From: Stackebrandtia nassauensis DSM 44728
Lineage (GTDB): Bacteria > Actinomycetota > Actinomycetes > Mycobacteriales > Micromonosporaceae
Direction of reading: 5' to 3'
Assembly (NCBI RefSeq): GCF_000024545.1
Contig: NC_013947.1
Location: 4,898,001-4,962,000 of the forward strand
Length of the DNA: 64,000 bases
The notes below the pieces were generated by a model. It had not been told where the DNA came from, searched no databases, and saw nothing but the letters and a program-made list of their open reading frames with translations. Every line of letters starts with the position of its first letter. The first letter of the stretch is position 1. The position numbers and the translations under genes were made by a program. This document shows positions 39,742 through 52,394 of this stretch, one piece after another.

Positions 39742-40746
39742 GTGCTGACCGCCTTGATCGAAAAAGGGCCCCCGTGTGCCGACGAATCCGGTACCGCCTG
39801 CGCCCTGGTGTGGAACCTGACCGGGAACATGTGGTTGTCCGAGAGCGCGGACGTGCTGTTCTTCAAGCCGCTGCGGATATTGGCGATCATCGGGATCTGC
39901 CTGCTGGCCCGTGGACTGATCAACCGGGGCATCAAACGGCTGACGCGGGTGACCGCCGAGGGCAAGCCGCCCACGATCCTGAAGCCGTTCCGCGAGCGGG
40001 TTCCCAACCTGATGGCCGACTCCGACACCGAGGAGTTGCTGGGCGACCGCCGCAAGCAGCGCGCCGAGACCATCGGCTCGCTGTTCCGCAGTCTGGTGTC
40101 CTGGCTGATCTACGTGATCATGTTCCTGCTGATCCTGTCGGAACTGGACATCAACATCGGGCCGATACTGGCCAGTGCCGGGGTCGCGGGGCTGGCGATC
40201 GGTTTCGGCGCCCAGGCGCTGGTCAAGGACGTCATCTCCGGGCTCTTCATGATCATGGAGGACCAGTACGGCGTCGGCGACAGCGTCGACCTGGGCGAGG
40301 CCGTGGGTGTGGTGCAGGTGGTGGGCCTGCGGGTCACGACGTTGCGGGACCTGCAGGGGACACTGTGGTACGTCCGCAATGGTGAGATCATCCGGGTGGG
40401 AAACCAGTCGCAGAGCTGGGCGAACATCGTGCTGGACCTGCCGTTGGGGCCGTCCGTCGACGTGGACGCCGCCAACGAGGTGATCACCCAGGCCGCCGTC
40501 ACGTTCAACGAGGACCCCGAGTGGGGAGAGTACGTTTTGGAGGAACCCGACGTTCAGGGTGTCGTCGACATGAACGTGGACGCCACGGTGTTCCGGGTGG
40601 TGCTCAAGGTCGACTCCGAGGAGCAGTGGGCGATCGGTCGCGAACTGCGCCGCCGGATCTCGCATGCCCTGCGGGAATCGGGAATCGCCAGTGAGCTGAC
40701 CGCGGGACGCATCTTCGTGCCCAGGTCACCGACCCCGGGAGCTTGA
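39742..40746 (+). CDS. MscS family mechanosensitive ion channel
   Basis: 334 residues. Three membrane helices, the third of which is the glycine/alanine-rich pore helix (ILASAGVAGLAIGFGAQALV), followed by the MscS beta domain (DVISGLFMIMEDQYGVGDSV; VTTLRDLQGTLWYVRNGEII). The channel opens under membrane tension to release osmolytes. GTG 39742 follows AGGAA. Relevant to osmotic control alongside the compatible-solute and trehalose genes in the window. Confidence 0.92.
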   Translation: MLTALIEKGPPCADESGTACALVWNLTGNMWLSESADVLFFKPLRILAIIGICLLARGLINRGIKRLTRVTAEGKPPTILKPFRERVPNLMADSDTEELLGDRRKQRAETIGSLFRSLVSWLIYVIMFLLILSELDINIGPILASAGVAGLAIGFGAQALVKDVISGLFMIMEDQYGVGDSVDLGEAVGVVQVVGLRVTTLRDLQGTLWYVRNGEIIRVGNQSQSWANIVLDLPLGPSVDVDAANEVITQAAVTFNEDPEWGEYVLEEPDVQGVVDMNVDATVFRVVLKVDSEEQWAIGRELRRRISHALRESGIASELTAGRIFVPRSPTPGA

Positions 40747-40857
40747 CACCTCACCGGTTCAGCCGATTTCATTGGCCATCCGGTTGACACAGCCCTCATC
40801 TGATCGGGCAAACTGGGGTGGCACAGGACGTCCCCTTTTCGGAAGGACACCCCGGCG

Positions 40858-42171
40858 GTGACAAACGATTCCAGGTCCGAGGCGGCCGGCGAACGCCCCG
40901 CGACCTATCGTGAGGTGTTCGCCTCCGCCGAACTGACGGCGCTGTTCGCGTCGTTCGCGGTGTCCAAGGCGGGCAGCATGCTCGCCCGGGTCGCCGTGAC
41001 CTTCCTGGTCTACAACAACACCAACTCGCCGCTGTTGGCCACCGGGACCTTCGCGATCACCTACGCCCCGTACCTGGGCCCGGCGCAGCTGCTGGCGGCG
41101 CTGGCCGACCGGATGTCCTACCGCACCACGATGGTGGTGTCGGACTTCCTGCGGATGATCTTCATCGGACTGGTCGGGGTGATCGCGGTCCTGCCGATCG
41201 AGACCGCCGTCGCGCTGCCGTTCATGCTGGTGCTGGTGTTCGCCGCCGCCATGGTGGAACCGGCCTACCAGTCGGCCCGCTCGGCGATGATGCCCCGGCT
41301 GGTGGAGGGCGACGCGCTGACGCTGGCGTTGTCGGTGTACCTGACGCTCAACCAGTCGGCCCAGCTGGCCGGTTACTTCCTCGGCGGCGTCATCGCCGCC
41401 ATCAACCCCGACATCGCGTTGTTCATCAACGCCGGTGCCTTCGCGCTGTCGGGCGTGGTGCTGCTGATCTTCGTCAAGAAGCGGCCGCCCGTCACCAACG
41501 GGGAGCCGCGCGAGAACATCTTCGCCGAGACCGCCGCCGGTTTCAAGCTGGTGTTCGGCAACCGGATCCTGCGCATCATCGCACTGGTGGTGTTCACCAC
41601 CATCATGTTCACGATCATTCCCGAGGGTGCCGCGGCGCCGTGGGCCCACGAGGTGGGCGGCACCGCGGTGCTCCAGGGAGTGATCATGGCCTCGGCCCCG
41701 ATCGCCGCGATCGTCTCCTCGGTGGTGTTCACCCGGTTCACGCCACCGAACCTGCGACGCAAACTCATCCGCCCCCTGGTCTTCCTGGCGCCCTTGGCTT
41801 TGGTGCCCGCGTTGTTCGAGCCCTCGGGAACGATGGTCGTGGTGATCGCGGTCGTGTGCAACCTGACGATGGCCTCGCTGTCGCCGCTGAACGCGATCTT
41901 CGTCAAGGCGGTCCCGGACGGCTACCGGGCCCGGGCGTTCAGCGTCATGCAAAGCGGCATGATGCTGATCCAGGGCATCGCGGTGGTGTCGATCGGGGCG
42001 CTGACGAAGCTGGGACTGTCCGTGGCGCACACCGTCGGCGCCTGGGGTGTGGCGGGAACGATAGTCGTGGGCGGTCTCCTGGTCTTCTGGCCCGCGAGCA
42101 GCGAATTCGACGACGCGGTGGCCGCCGCGTCGCCCCCGGCGGAGCCCGCGAAGCAGGCTGGTGGCGCATGA
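40858..42171 (+). CDS. MFS transporter
   Basis: 437 residues with about twelve membrane helices and the loop 2-3 motif [20 protein letters not shown], related to the A-motif of drug/efflux MFS proteins (MFS_3 type). The central cytosolic loop lies near [20 protein letters not shown]. The substrate is unknown. GTG 40858 follows AAGGAC. It is followed 61 bases later by the haemoglobin gene on the same strand. Confidence 0.85.
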   Translation: MTNDSRSEAAGERPATYREVFASAELTALFASFAVSKAGSMLARVAVTFLVYNNTNSPLLATGTFAITYAPYLGPAQLLAALADRMSYRTTMVVSDFLRMIFIGLVGVIAVLPIETAVALPFMLVLVFAAAMVEPAYQSARSAMMPRLVEGDALTLALSVYLTLNQSAQLAGYFLGGVIAAINPDIALFINAGAFALSGVVLLIFVKKRPPVTNGEPRENIFAETAAGFKLVFGNRILRIIALVVFTTIMFTIIPEGAAAPWAHEVGGTAVLQGVIMASAPIAAIVSSVVFTRFTPPNLRRKLIRPLVFLAPLALVPALFEPSGTMVVVIAVVCNLTMASLSPLNAIFVKAVPDGYRARAFSVMQSGMMLIQGIAVVSIGALTKLGLSVAHTVGAWGVAGTIVVGGLLVFWPASSEFDDAVAAASPPAEPAKQAGGA

Positions 42172-42232
42172 GCGGTGTGACTCCAGACGCGTTGCCTTTT
42201 CCTTTGCCCGAACGACTTGGCACCATATAGAG

Positions 42233-42685
42233 ATGCCCGCAGACACCGCACGGCAAACCACGACCGACGCCACCAGTCTCTCGCTGAGCCCGGCACCCGC
42301 CGAACCCCCGCGTGAGAACTTCTACGAGGCCGTCGGTGGCTCCGCCACGTTCACGCGTCTCGTTGACGTGTTCTACGAGGGTGTGGCCGACGACCCGGTG
42401 CTGCGGCCCATGTACCCCGAGGCCGACCTGGGCCCGGCCGCCGAGCGGCTGCGGATGTTCCTGGAGCAGTACTGGGGCGGCCCGCGCACCTACTCCGAGC
42501 AGCGCGGCCACCCGCGTCTGCGGATGCGGCACGCGCCGTTCACGATCGGCCCGGCCGAACGCGACGCCTGGCTGCTTCACATGCGCAAGGCCGTCGACAG
42601 CCTCGAGCTGGCCCCCGAGCTGGACGCGATCCTGTGGGACTACCTGGAGCGGGCCGCGCATTTCATGGTGAACAGCGCGCAGTAA
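42233..42685 (+). CDS. glbO: Group II truncated haemoglobin (GlbO type)
   Basis: 150 residues. Family landmarks are [53 protein letters not shown] and [11 protein letters not shown], which contains the proximal histidine; the G8 tryptophan lies in RDAWLLHM. Group II globins bind O2 with high affinity and may support respiration or nitric oxide handling. ATG 42233 is the start nearest the conserved part; there is a 25-residue flexible N-terminal extension. Confidence 0.92.
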   Translation: MPADTARQTTTDATSLSLSPAPAEPPRENFYEAVGGSATFTRLVDVFYEGVADDPVLRPMYPEADLGPAAERLRMFLEQYWGGPRTYSEQRGHPRLRMRHAPFTIGPAERDAWLLHMRKAVDSLELAPELDAILWDYLERAAHFMVNSAQ

Positions 42686-42759
42686 GCCTGCTCGGCCGTC
42701 ATTGAATCGAGACCTCGTCGGCTCCGGCCGTTTGTCGAGGTCGCTTAGACTTGCGCCAC

Positions 42760-44226
42760 ATGAATCCACGATTGGGTGTAATCGCGGTTGCCGGTGTTAC
42801 CACGGCCGTGCTCGTGGCCGGATGCGGACAGACCGGCAAGCTGGAGAGCGAGTCCTCCGACGGCCCCCCGGAGGCCGCGAAGGAGGACCTGGAGGCCGGC
42901 AAGAGCGAACCGGTGACCGACCCCATGTACCCGGACTACGGACACGAAAACATCGACGTCCTCCACTACGGCATGGAGCTGGACTACTCCCCCGAGAAGA
43001 AGACGCTGTCGGGCCTGGTGCGGTTGACGATCCGCCCGGTCGAGGACGCTTCCGAACTGGCGCTTGACTTCTCCGACGCCATGGAGATCAGCAACCTCAC
43101 CGTCGACGGCAAGAAGACCGACTTCGACCTGAACGAGTGGGACCTGACCGTCGACACCGGACTCAAGAAGGACCGCAACGTCGAGGTCGAGGTGACCTAC
43201 AAGGGCACCCCCGAGCTCGTGGACGCCCCGGCCGAGCGCGGCGACATGGCCGAGGGCCTGGGGGCCTCGGTCGGCCAGAACGGCGAACTGTGGGCGTTCC
43301 AGGAACCGCACGGCGCCCTGACCTGGTATCCCGTCAACGACCACCCCTCCGACGAGGCCATGTACGACTTCGAGGTCACCGTGCCCGAGGGCTACGCGGG
43401 TGTCGCCAGCGGCACCTTCGAGGGCAAGAAGGGCAACACCTACAGCTGGTCCTCTTCGGACCCGGTCGCCAGCTACCTGACCACGATCGCCGTCGACAAG
43501 TACGAGATGGTCGAGATGGAGGGCCCCGGCGATCTGCCGGTGACGGCGTGGATCCCGCCGCAGTACGCCGAGTGGGAGGCGTCGCTGAAGAAGATGCCCG
43601 AGATGATCGAGTACCTGGAGAAGCTGTACGGCCCCTACCCGTTCGACTCGGCGGGCCTGGTGCTGGTCGGCGGTGAGTCCGGTATGGAGACCCAGCAGAT
43701 GATCACGCTGTCGGGCGCCGTCGGCATGGGCGGCCCCGAGGCCAGCGAGTCGGTGGTGGTGCACGAACTGGCGCACCAGTGGTTCGGCGACACCGTCACC
43801 CCGCTGGACTGGACCGGCCTGTGGATCAACGAGGGCCCGGCCACCTACGCGGAGCAGATGTGGCTGGTCGACCAGGGCATGCAGACCGCCAAGGACGTCG
43901 AGAAGGCCTTCGAGGCCCAGGACCAGGACCTGCGTACCCAGCACGGCCCGCCCGGCGACCCCGACCCCAACGCCTTCGCCAGCAGCAACAGTTACGTGTG
44001 CCCGGCGCTGATGCTCATCAAACTGGGCGACCAGATCGGCGGCCGCGACAAGGTCGACGAGCTCCTGGGGGCCTGGGTGGCCGCCCACGAGAACAAGTCG
44101 GTCACCCGCGAGGACTTCGTCGGCTTCGCCAACGAGCACACCGGCAAGGACCTGACAAAGTTCTTCGACAGCTGGCTGGACTCGGCCAAGACGCCCAAGG
44201 ACAAGAAGGACAAGAAGAAGAAATAG
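42760..44226 (+). CDS. M1 family metallopeptidase, lipoprotein
   Basis: 488 residues. The signal ends in a lipobox (LVAGCGQ), so the enzyme is anchored outside the cell. The M1 catalytic site is VVHELAHQWFGD (His335, Glu336, His339) with the third ligand Glu358 in INEGPATYAEQMW. The exopeptidase GAMEN motif is replaced by GGESGMETQ, so it may not be a typical aminopeptidase. The C-terminus is a lysine-rich KDKKDKKKK tail. ATG 42760 is chosen over a TTG at 42751. A strong terminator follows. Confidence 0.9.
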   Translation: MNPRLGVIAVAGVTTAVLVAGCGQTGKLESESSDGPPEAAKEDLEAGKSEPVTDPMYPDYGHENIDVLHYGMELDYSPEKKTLSGLVRLTIRPVEDASELALDFSDAMEISNLTVDGKKTDFDLNEWDLTVDTGLKKDRNVEVEVTYKGTPELVDAPAERGDMAEGLGASVGQNGELWAFQEPHGALTWYPVNDHPSDEAMYDFEVTVPEGYAGVASGTFEGKKGNTYSWSSSDPVASYLTTIAVDKYEMVEMEGPGDLPVTAWIPPQYAEWEASLKKMPEMIEYLEKLYGPYPFDSAGLVLVGGESGMETQQMITLSGAVGMGGPEASESVVVHELAHQWFGDTVTPLDWTGLWINEGPATYAEQMWLVDQGMQTAKDVEKAFEAQDQDLRTQHGPPGDPDPNAFASSNSYVCPALMLIKLGDQIGGRDKVDELLGAWVAAHENKSVTREDFVGFANEHTGKDLTKFFDSWLDSAKTPKDKKDKKKK

Positions 44227-44237
44227 ACAGCGGACAG

Positions 44238-44282
44238 AAGATCGGCGCTCAGCTCCAGGGGGATGGGCTGAGCGCCGATCTT
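44238..44282. terminator. Stem-loop terminator behind the M1 peptidase gene
   Basis: Perfect 15-base arms AAGATCGGCGCTCAG and CTGAGCGCCGATCTT around a 15-base loop, followed by a T-rich run (CTTCTTTG). It lies 12 bases after the stop. Confidence 0.85.
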
Positions 44283-44324
44283 CTTCTTTGGGGGGTGTGT
44301 AGTTGTCGTGGGGGTCGAAGCCGG

Positions 44325-44963
44325 TTACAGGATCCCGGCTTCGCCGTGCAGCCAGTCGATGTAGGCGCCCGACACGGCGGCGGCGCAGTCGACGAACTCG
44401 TCCAGCAGGTCGTCGGGGACGCCGGGGCGCAGCGGGACCTGGGTCTCGCCGTACAGCGGGACGGAGCCCGACTCGGTGGGTTCGCCGACGTAGGCCTTGA
44501 GGAACCGGCGGGTGCGGTTCCACTCGTTGACGGCGCGGAAGGCGCGGTCGTTCCACTCCGCGGGCAGCGTCGAGTAGGCGCGGGCCCGCAGCACCAGGAT
44601 CTCCCCGGCGGGGCCTTCGCGACGGATCTGCACGACGTGGCGTTCCCACATGGCCAGCAGCGCTCCCGCCTCGTCGACGAGGTAGCGGATGTTGAGGCGA
44701 CGCAGCGAGGCGATCAGCCGCTCGTCGGTCAGCTCGGCCGACTTCTGGGTCGGGACCTCGTCCGTCAACTGTTCCAGGTCGTTGAAGAAGTCGGGGTCGA
44801 GGGCGATGAGGTCCTGCTTGATGATGTCCCAGCGGTCGTCGGGGTTCGACGGGGTGGTCATCTCCTCGCGGGGTGCCGGGATCGCGGCGGGCTGCGGTTC
44901 GCGACGCTTGGCGTCGTCGTAGCCGCTGGCGCGGGTCTCCGGTCGTTTCCTCCACCAGGCCAT
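44325..44963 (-). CDS. YbjN domain protein
   Basis: 212 residues. After a basic start (MAWWRKRPETRAS) the YbjN-type domain covers LTDERLIASLRRLNIRYLVD, ALLAMWERHVVQIRREGPAG and NEWNRTRRFLKAYV. YbjN proteins are tied to stress and secretion phenotypes in enterobacteria; the actinobacterial members are unstudied. ATG 44963 has GGGAGGGG upstream; the longer form is not supported. The 243 bases upstream of it hold no convincing gene. Confidence 0.8.
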   Translation of the reverse strand: MAWWRKRPETRASGYDDAKRREPQPAAIPAPREEMTTPSNPDDRWDIIKQDLIALDPDFFNDLEQLTDEVPTQKSAELTDERLIASLRRLNIRYLVDEAGALLAMWERHVVQIRREGPAGEILVLRARAYSTLPAEWNDRAFRAVNEWNRTRRFLKAYVGEPTESGSVPLYGETQVPLRPGVPDDLLDEFVDCAAAVSGAYIDWLHGEAGIL

Positions 44964-45206
44964 GTGTTGGACCCCTCCCGTAAGTCGGTGGTTGTTCGCG
45001 CCCCCCTCGGACGCGTTCGGCGCGGCCGGTCGTGTGTACCGGAAGTCGCGCTGGCCCGAAACTACTCGCGAATACCTGGGGTTCACCAGGGAAGAAGCCC
45101 TGGTTCGCTACGGTCGGACACCAAACCCGACCGTTCGGACAATGGACTCGACCGACCGTCGGACCTTACCGACCGGTTATGGGATACCCGGTAGGTGCAC
45201 GCGGCG

Positions 45207-45803
45207 TTAACGCAAGGCCAGACCCGGTGCCGGACCCCATACCGCGCCCGCGATTCCCTCCAGCCCCAGGCGGCTACCCGAGCGCCGGACCCGCACCGTG
45301 GCGGAGTCCTGCCCCGCGAAGCCCATCCGCAACAGCCCGATCATGAGCCGCAGCGGGACCTCGTGTCGGGTGCCGTCGGCCTCGACGTGCAGCACCACCT
45401 GGTCCAGCAGCGCGTCGCGCAGCCGCCGGTCGCCGACACCCTTGCCGCGCGCCTCCTTGAGGGTGGCCGCGGCGGCCTCGCCGATGCGACGGCAGTCGGC
45501 GGCGGGCAGTTCCTCCAGCACCTCGCCCCGGTCGGTGGGCAGCGCGCCGCGCCACTGCTGGTCGGCGCGGCCGGGTTCGGCGCCGCCGTCCAGCCAGGCC
45601 ACCAGCGCGTCGGCGCGCACGGTGGCGTCGGCCTCGGCGGTGCCGGGCACGGTCAGGTTGGCCAGGACCGTGAACGGCAGCAGCGTCCACAGTTCGGCGC
45701 GGCCGGGACCGCCGGGCCGCAGCCGGACCAGCGCGCCGGGGTCGAGCCGGCGGGCACGCGTGCAGAACACCCGCACGTCGTCGGGTGTCTCGGTGGCGAA
45801 CAC
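45207..45803 (-). CDS. Conserved hypothetical protein (Rv2474c-like position)
   Basis: 198 residues. Features are FATETPDDVRVFCTRARRLD, LWTLLPFTVLANLTVPG, VRADALVAWLDGGAEPG and a C-terminal RLMIGLLRMGFAG. No motif points to an activity. GTG 45803 follows the thioesterase stop by a few bases, so the two are coupled. The thioesterase and ettA order upstream equals that of M. tuberculosis Rv2474c-Rv2477c, which supports a conserved but unknown protein. Confidence 0.75.
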   Translation of the reverse strand: MFATETPDDVRVFCTRARRLDPGALVRLRPGGPGRAELWTLLPFTVLANLTVPGTAEADATVRADALVAWLDGGAEPGRADQQWRGALPTDRGEVLEELPAADCRRIGEAAAATLKEARGKGVGDRRLRDALLDQVVLHVEADGTRHEVPLRLMIGLLRMGFAGQDSATVRVRRSGSRLGLEGIAGAVWGPAPGLALR

Positions 45804-45808
45804 GGTGC

Positions 45809-46206
45809 TCAGCCCTGCCAGGTTTCCAGGTACTCGCGTTCCTCGGCGCGGACCCGCCGCGGGCGGCGGGCCTCCAGGTCGTACATGACCGCGACCGACT
45901 TGGCGGAACTGACCAGCGCGTCCTCGTCGAACATCTCGTACAGGATCGTGAAGGACGAGTTGCTGATCTCGCCGACCCACATCTCGACGCGCACGGACTC
46001 GACGTAGTCGACCGGGCGTTTGTAGTCGATCTCGTGGCGGGCGATGACGACACCCTCCTCGAAAACCATGCCGCTTTCCTTGGCCACGTTGAAGAACAGC
46101 GCCACGCGCGCTTCCTCGTACAGCGTGAGGAAGCGCGCGTTGTTGACGTGCCCGAACGCGTCGAGGTCACTCCAGCGCAGCGGGCACCGGTAGGTGAATC
46201 TGGCCA

Positions 46207-46207
<1 letters not shown>
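45809..46207 (-). CDS. Acyl-CoA thioesterase (4HBT hotdog family)
   Basis: 132 residues of a single hotdog domain: YRCPLRWSDLDAFGHVNNAR, with the active-site Asp and the FGHVNN helix start, FLTLYEEARVALFF, and HEIDYKRPVDYVESVRVEMW. It hydrolyses acyl-CoA or a related thioester; chain-length preference is unknown. ATG 46207 overlaps the ettA stop by one base. Confidence 0.88.
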
Positions 46208-47883
<1,676 letters not shown>

Positions 47884-48090
47884 GCCATCCCTCGACGAGT
47901 GTCCGAAAATTTGCCGCCGACTATCTTCGCAAAGCGCTTCGTGAGCCCTGTTTGCCGGGGCCGTCGGCTGTCCGTTCGATCGCATCCGGGTGTCCCCGGT
48001 GGGGCGAGCGAACGGCCCGTAACCGCTTGCGCGCGATCCCGCATCTCACCGTAACCTTATTGGCAACAGTTGTACGACGGAGGGTGCGCT

Positions 48091-49539
<1,449 letters not shown>

Positions 49540-49658
49540 TCCGGGCCCTGTTAGGAGAGACTTGGATAGTGCCGTCGCACCGACGCGGCGGCGACCGGAC
49601 ATGCTGCGGGTCTTAACCTGATCGTCTAAATTCGTCACGCTCCTGGGAAAGCATTCGT

Positions 49659-52262
49659 ATGAATCACATCGTTCCGACCGCCGCGCCTATGGACGGCAAA
49701 GCCTCCGGCGGCACGGCGTTCGACGCCGAACTGCGCACCGCGCTGACCAAGATCGCGCGGGTGCCGCAGTTGCTGGTCGCCTGCGACTACGACGGCACCC
49801 TGGCGCCGATCGTGACCGACCCGTCGACGGCGACGCCGCGCGTGGAGTCGGTGACGGCCTTGCGGGCCCTGGCCAATCTGTCCCAGACCAAGGTGGCGGT
49901 CATCTCCGGGCGCGCGTTGCGCGACCTGGCGGCGCTGTCCCGGCTTCCCAGTGAAGTGCACCTGGTCGGAAGCCACGGTTCCGAGTTCGACATCGGGTTC
50001 ACCCGGGCCCTGTCGGCCGAACAACTGAGTCTGCGCAACAAGATCATCGAGGCGCTCAACTCCATCGCGGACATCCACGAGGGTGTGCGCATCGAGCTCA
50101 AACCCGCCGGTGCCGCCCTGCACACCCGGGAACTCGACCGGGCCACCGCGGCCAAGGTCATCACCGAGGTGAAGTCGGGACCGGCCAATTGGGACGGAGT
50201 GCAGGTCACCGAGGGCAAGGAGGTCGTCGACCTGTCGGTCGTGACCCGGCACAAGGGCAACGCGCTCGACGACCTGCGGCAGCAGCTGGGTGCCTCGGCG
50301 GTGCTGTTCATCGGTGACGACATCACCGACGAGAACGCCTTCGCCTCCCTGCACGGACCCGACATCGGGGTGCGGGTCGGTCCTGGCCAAAGCCGGGCCG
50401 CCTACCGCGTCAACGGCACCCTCGAGGTCGCGCAGCTGCTGGCGACGCTGGTGGAGATCCGTTCCAGCTGGCTGCACGGCGAGGACGCGCAGCTGATCGA
50501 GCGGCACTCGATGCTGGCCGACGGCGCCAACTGCGCCCTGGTCACCCCCGACGCACGCATCACCTGGATGTGCCACCCCCGCCCCGACTCCGGCGCCGTC
50601 TTCGCCGACCTGCTGGGCGGCACCCCCGCCGGGCACTTCTCCGTGTCCCCCGTCGACGCCGGGATGACGCTGAGCCAGCGCTACATCCCCGGCACCATGA
50701 CCGTGGAGACCAAGTGGGCCGGGCTGACGGTCACCGACTGGCTGGACGCCACCCCGTTGCAGGGCGGCGACGCCCACTCCACCGTGCTGGTGCGCACCCT
50801 GGCGGGCCGGGTGCCGACCCGGATCGAGTTCGCGCCCCGGCCCGAGTTCGGGCAGACCCAGGTGCGGTTGCAGCCGCTGGGCGACGGCGTACTCGTGTTG
50901 GGCGGCAACGAACCCATCGCGTTGCGCTCGCCGGGCGTCGAGTGGAAGATCGTCTCCGACGGCGAGCACGACACCGCCAAGGCCACCGTTGACCTGTCCG
51001 AGTACGACGAGCCGCTGGTGCTGGAACTGCGCTGCGGTTCCGACAGTGTCGCCGCGCACGACGACCAGGCCACCGCCCGCTGGGAGGCCACCGAGGCGCC
51101 CCGTCGCGACTGGGTGAAGCACCTGACCCTGCCGGGCCGTGACCCGGACATGGTGGCGCGCAGCGCCCTGACGCTGAAGGGCCTGTGCCACGAGCCCACC
51201 GGCGGCATCATGGCCGCGGCGACCACCTCGCTGCCCGAGCACCTCGGCGGCGTGCGCAACTGGGACTACCGCTTCTGCTGGCTGCGGGACGGTTCCATGA
51301 CCGCGCGGGCCCTTGTGGACCTCGGTTCGCTCGACGAGGCGACCGGCTTCTTCGAGTGGGTGGCCGGGGTCGTGGAACGCACCGGCGGTCACCCGGAGTG
51401 GTTGGCGCCCTTGTACACCATCGACGGGATGCCGCTGGGCCCCGAGGCCGTCATCGACTCGCTGCCCGGCTACGCCGGTTCCCGGCCGGTGCGGGTCTCC
51501 AACGCCGCCAACCGGCAGGTGCAGCTGGACGTGTTCGGTCCGGTCGCGGATCTGGTCGCGGCCGTCGCCGAGCGGCGCGGCAGCGTCACCGAGTTCGAGG
51601 GCAAGGTCATCACGTCCATGGTGGACGCCGTCGAGCGTCGCTGGCACGAACCCGACCACGGGGTGTGGGAGGAGCGGCAGGCGCCGCGCCACCACGTGTA
51701 CTCCAAGGTGATGTGCTGGATGACCGTCGACCGGGCGCTGAAGCTGTGCGAGAACTACGGTCTGAAGGCCAAGCCGTCCTGGGAACCGTTGCGGCAGACC
51801 ATCGCCGACAACGTCATCGAGCTGGGCTGGCACGAGGACGTCGGCGCCTACACCGCCGCCTACGGCGACACCGACCTGGACGCGGCCTCGCTGTGGATCG
51901 GGATGTCGGGGCTGCTTCCGGCCGACGACCCGCGGTTCACGAAGACCATCAACGCGATCGAGGCGAGCCTGCGCAGCGGGCCCACGGTTTACCGCTACCG
52001 CAAGGACGACGGGCTGCCGGGCACCGAGGGCGGATTCATCCTGTGCGCGTCCTGGCTGGCCGAGGCGTATCTGCTGATCGGACGCATCACCGACGCCGAG
52101 GAGCTGTACCAGCAGATCCTCAAGTGCGCCGGGCCGACCGGGCTGCTGGCCGAGGAGTGGGACCCGATCGCCGAGCGCGGTCTGGGCAACCATCCGCAGG
52201 CGTACTCGCACCTCGGATTCATCCGGCTGGCGCTATTGCTGGATCAGCTCGACCGCAATTAA
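49659..52262 (+). CDS. otsB: Trehalose-6-phosphate phosphatase fused to GH15 glycosidase
   Basis: 867 residues with two enzymes in one chain. Residues about 25-265 are a HAD phosphatase (OtsB): DYDGTLAPI with the nucleophilic Asp, VISGRAL, KGNALDDL and GDDITDENAF. Residues about 280-865 are a glycoside hydrolase family 15 unit: NWDYRFCWLRDGSMTARALV, VWEERQAPRHHVYSK and LLAEEWDPIAERGLGNHPQA, holding the two candidate catalytic glutamates. GH15 in actinobacteria includes trehalases, so this chain may both make and split trehalose, or the GH15 part may act on another glucan. Directly downstream of otsA. Confidence 0.88.
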   Translation: MNHIVPTAAPMDGKASGGTAFDAELRTALTKIARVPQLLVACDYDGTLAPIVTDPSTATPRVESVTALRALANLSQTKVAVISGRALRDLAALSRLPSEVHLVGSHGSEFDIGFTRALSAEQLSLRNKIIEALNSIADIHEGVRIELKPAGAALHTRELDRATAAKVITEVKSGPANWDGVQVTEGKEVVDLSVVTRHKGNALDDLRQQLGASAVLFIGDDITDENAFASLHGPDIGVRVGPGQSRAAYRVNGTLEVAQLLATLVEIRSSWLHGEDAQLIERHSMLADGANCALVTPDARITWMCHPRPDSGAVFADLLGGTPAGHFSVSPVDAGMTLSQRYIPGTMTVETKWAGLTVTDWLDATPLQGGDAHSTVLVRTLAGRVPTRIEFAPRPEFGQTQVRLQPLGDGVLVLGGNEPIALRSPGVEWKIVSDGEHDTAKATVDLSEYDEPLVLELRCGSDSVAAHDDQATARWEATEAPRRDWVKHLTLPGRDPDMVARSALTLKGLCHEPTGGIMAAATTSLPEHLGGVRNWDYRFCWLRDGSMTARALVDLGSLDEATGFFEWVAGVVERTGGHPEWLAPLYTIDGMPLGPEAVIDSLPGYAGSRPVRVSNAANRQVQLDVFGPVADLVAAVAERRGSVTEFEGKVITSMVDAVERRWHEPDHGVWEERQAPRHHVYSKVMCWMTVDRALKLCENYGLKAKPSWEPLRQTIADNVIELGWHEDVGAYTAAYGDTDLDAASLWIGMSGLLPADDPRFTKTINAIEASLRSGPTVYRYRKDDGLPGTEGGFILCASWLAEAYLLIGRITDAEELYQQILKCAGPTGLLAEEWDPIAERGLGNHPQAYSHLGFIRLALLLDQLDRN

Positions 52263-52298
52263 CGCCATTATGGACAATCCATAATAAATATTCATTGT

Positions 52299-52331
52299 AT
52301 TCGGGTCCGGACTCCTTGTCCGGACCCGAAT
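52299..52331. terminator. Stem-loop terminator behind otsB-GH15
   Basis: Perfect 13-base arms ATTCGGGTCCGGA and TCCGGACCCGAAT around a 7-base loop, followed by TTCGT. It separates the ots genes from the lpqY-sugABC promoter. Confidence 0.85.
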
Positions 52332-52334
52332 TTC

Positions 52335-52368
52335 GTCGTAAATATTTGATAACGGCGTATTGACATTC
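52335..52368 (+). promoter_or_regulatory. 34-bp element upstream of lpqY (shared copy 1)
   Basis: The interval starts GTCGTAAATATTTGATAACG and ends TTGACATTC. It matches 56684-56717, upstream of the second sugar-binding-protein gene, at 33 of 34 positions. It contains a TTGACA and an AT-rich core, so it may combine a promoter with the site of a shared sugar-responsive regulator. Confidence 0.6.
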
Positions 52369-52394
52369 GTGTTTCAAGCCACCACCCTCGTCCT

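Noticed and set aside
40784-40814. TTGACA-type promoter before the MFS gene
   Set aside because: A TTGACA is present, but no convincing -10 box lies at the right spacing; left out of the feature list.
42745-44955. 736-codon minus-strand open frame antisense to the M1 peptidase
   Set aside because: The opposite strand has an intact peptidase with catalytic motifs; the antisense frame is Val/Leu/Gly/His-rich without any domain.
44962-45346. Two small plus-strand frames in the gap upstream of the YbjN gene
   Set aside because: No ribosome site, no family, and they overlap the YbjN promoter area and the next gene; treated as non-coding.
49635-52211. 858-codon minus-strand open frame antisense to otsB-GH15
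   Set aside because: Codon-aligned antisense frames in GC-rich genes often lack stops; the plus strand encodes two recognisable enzymes.
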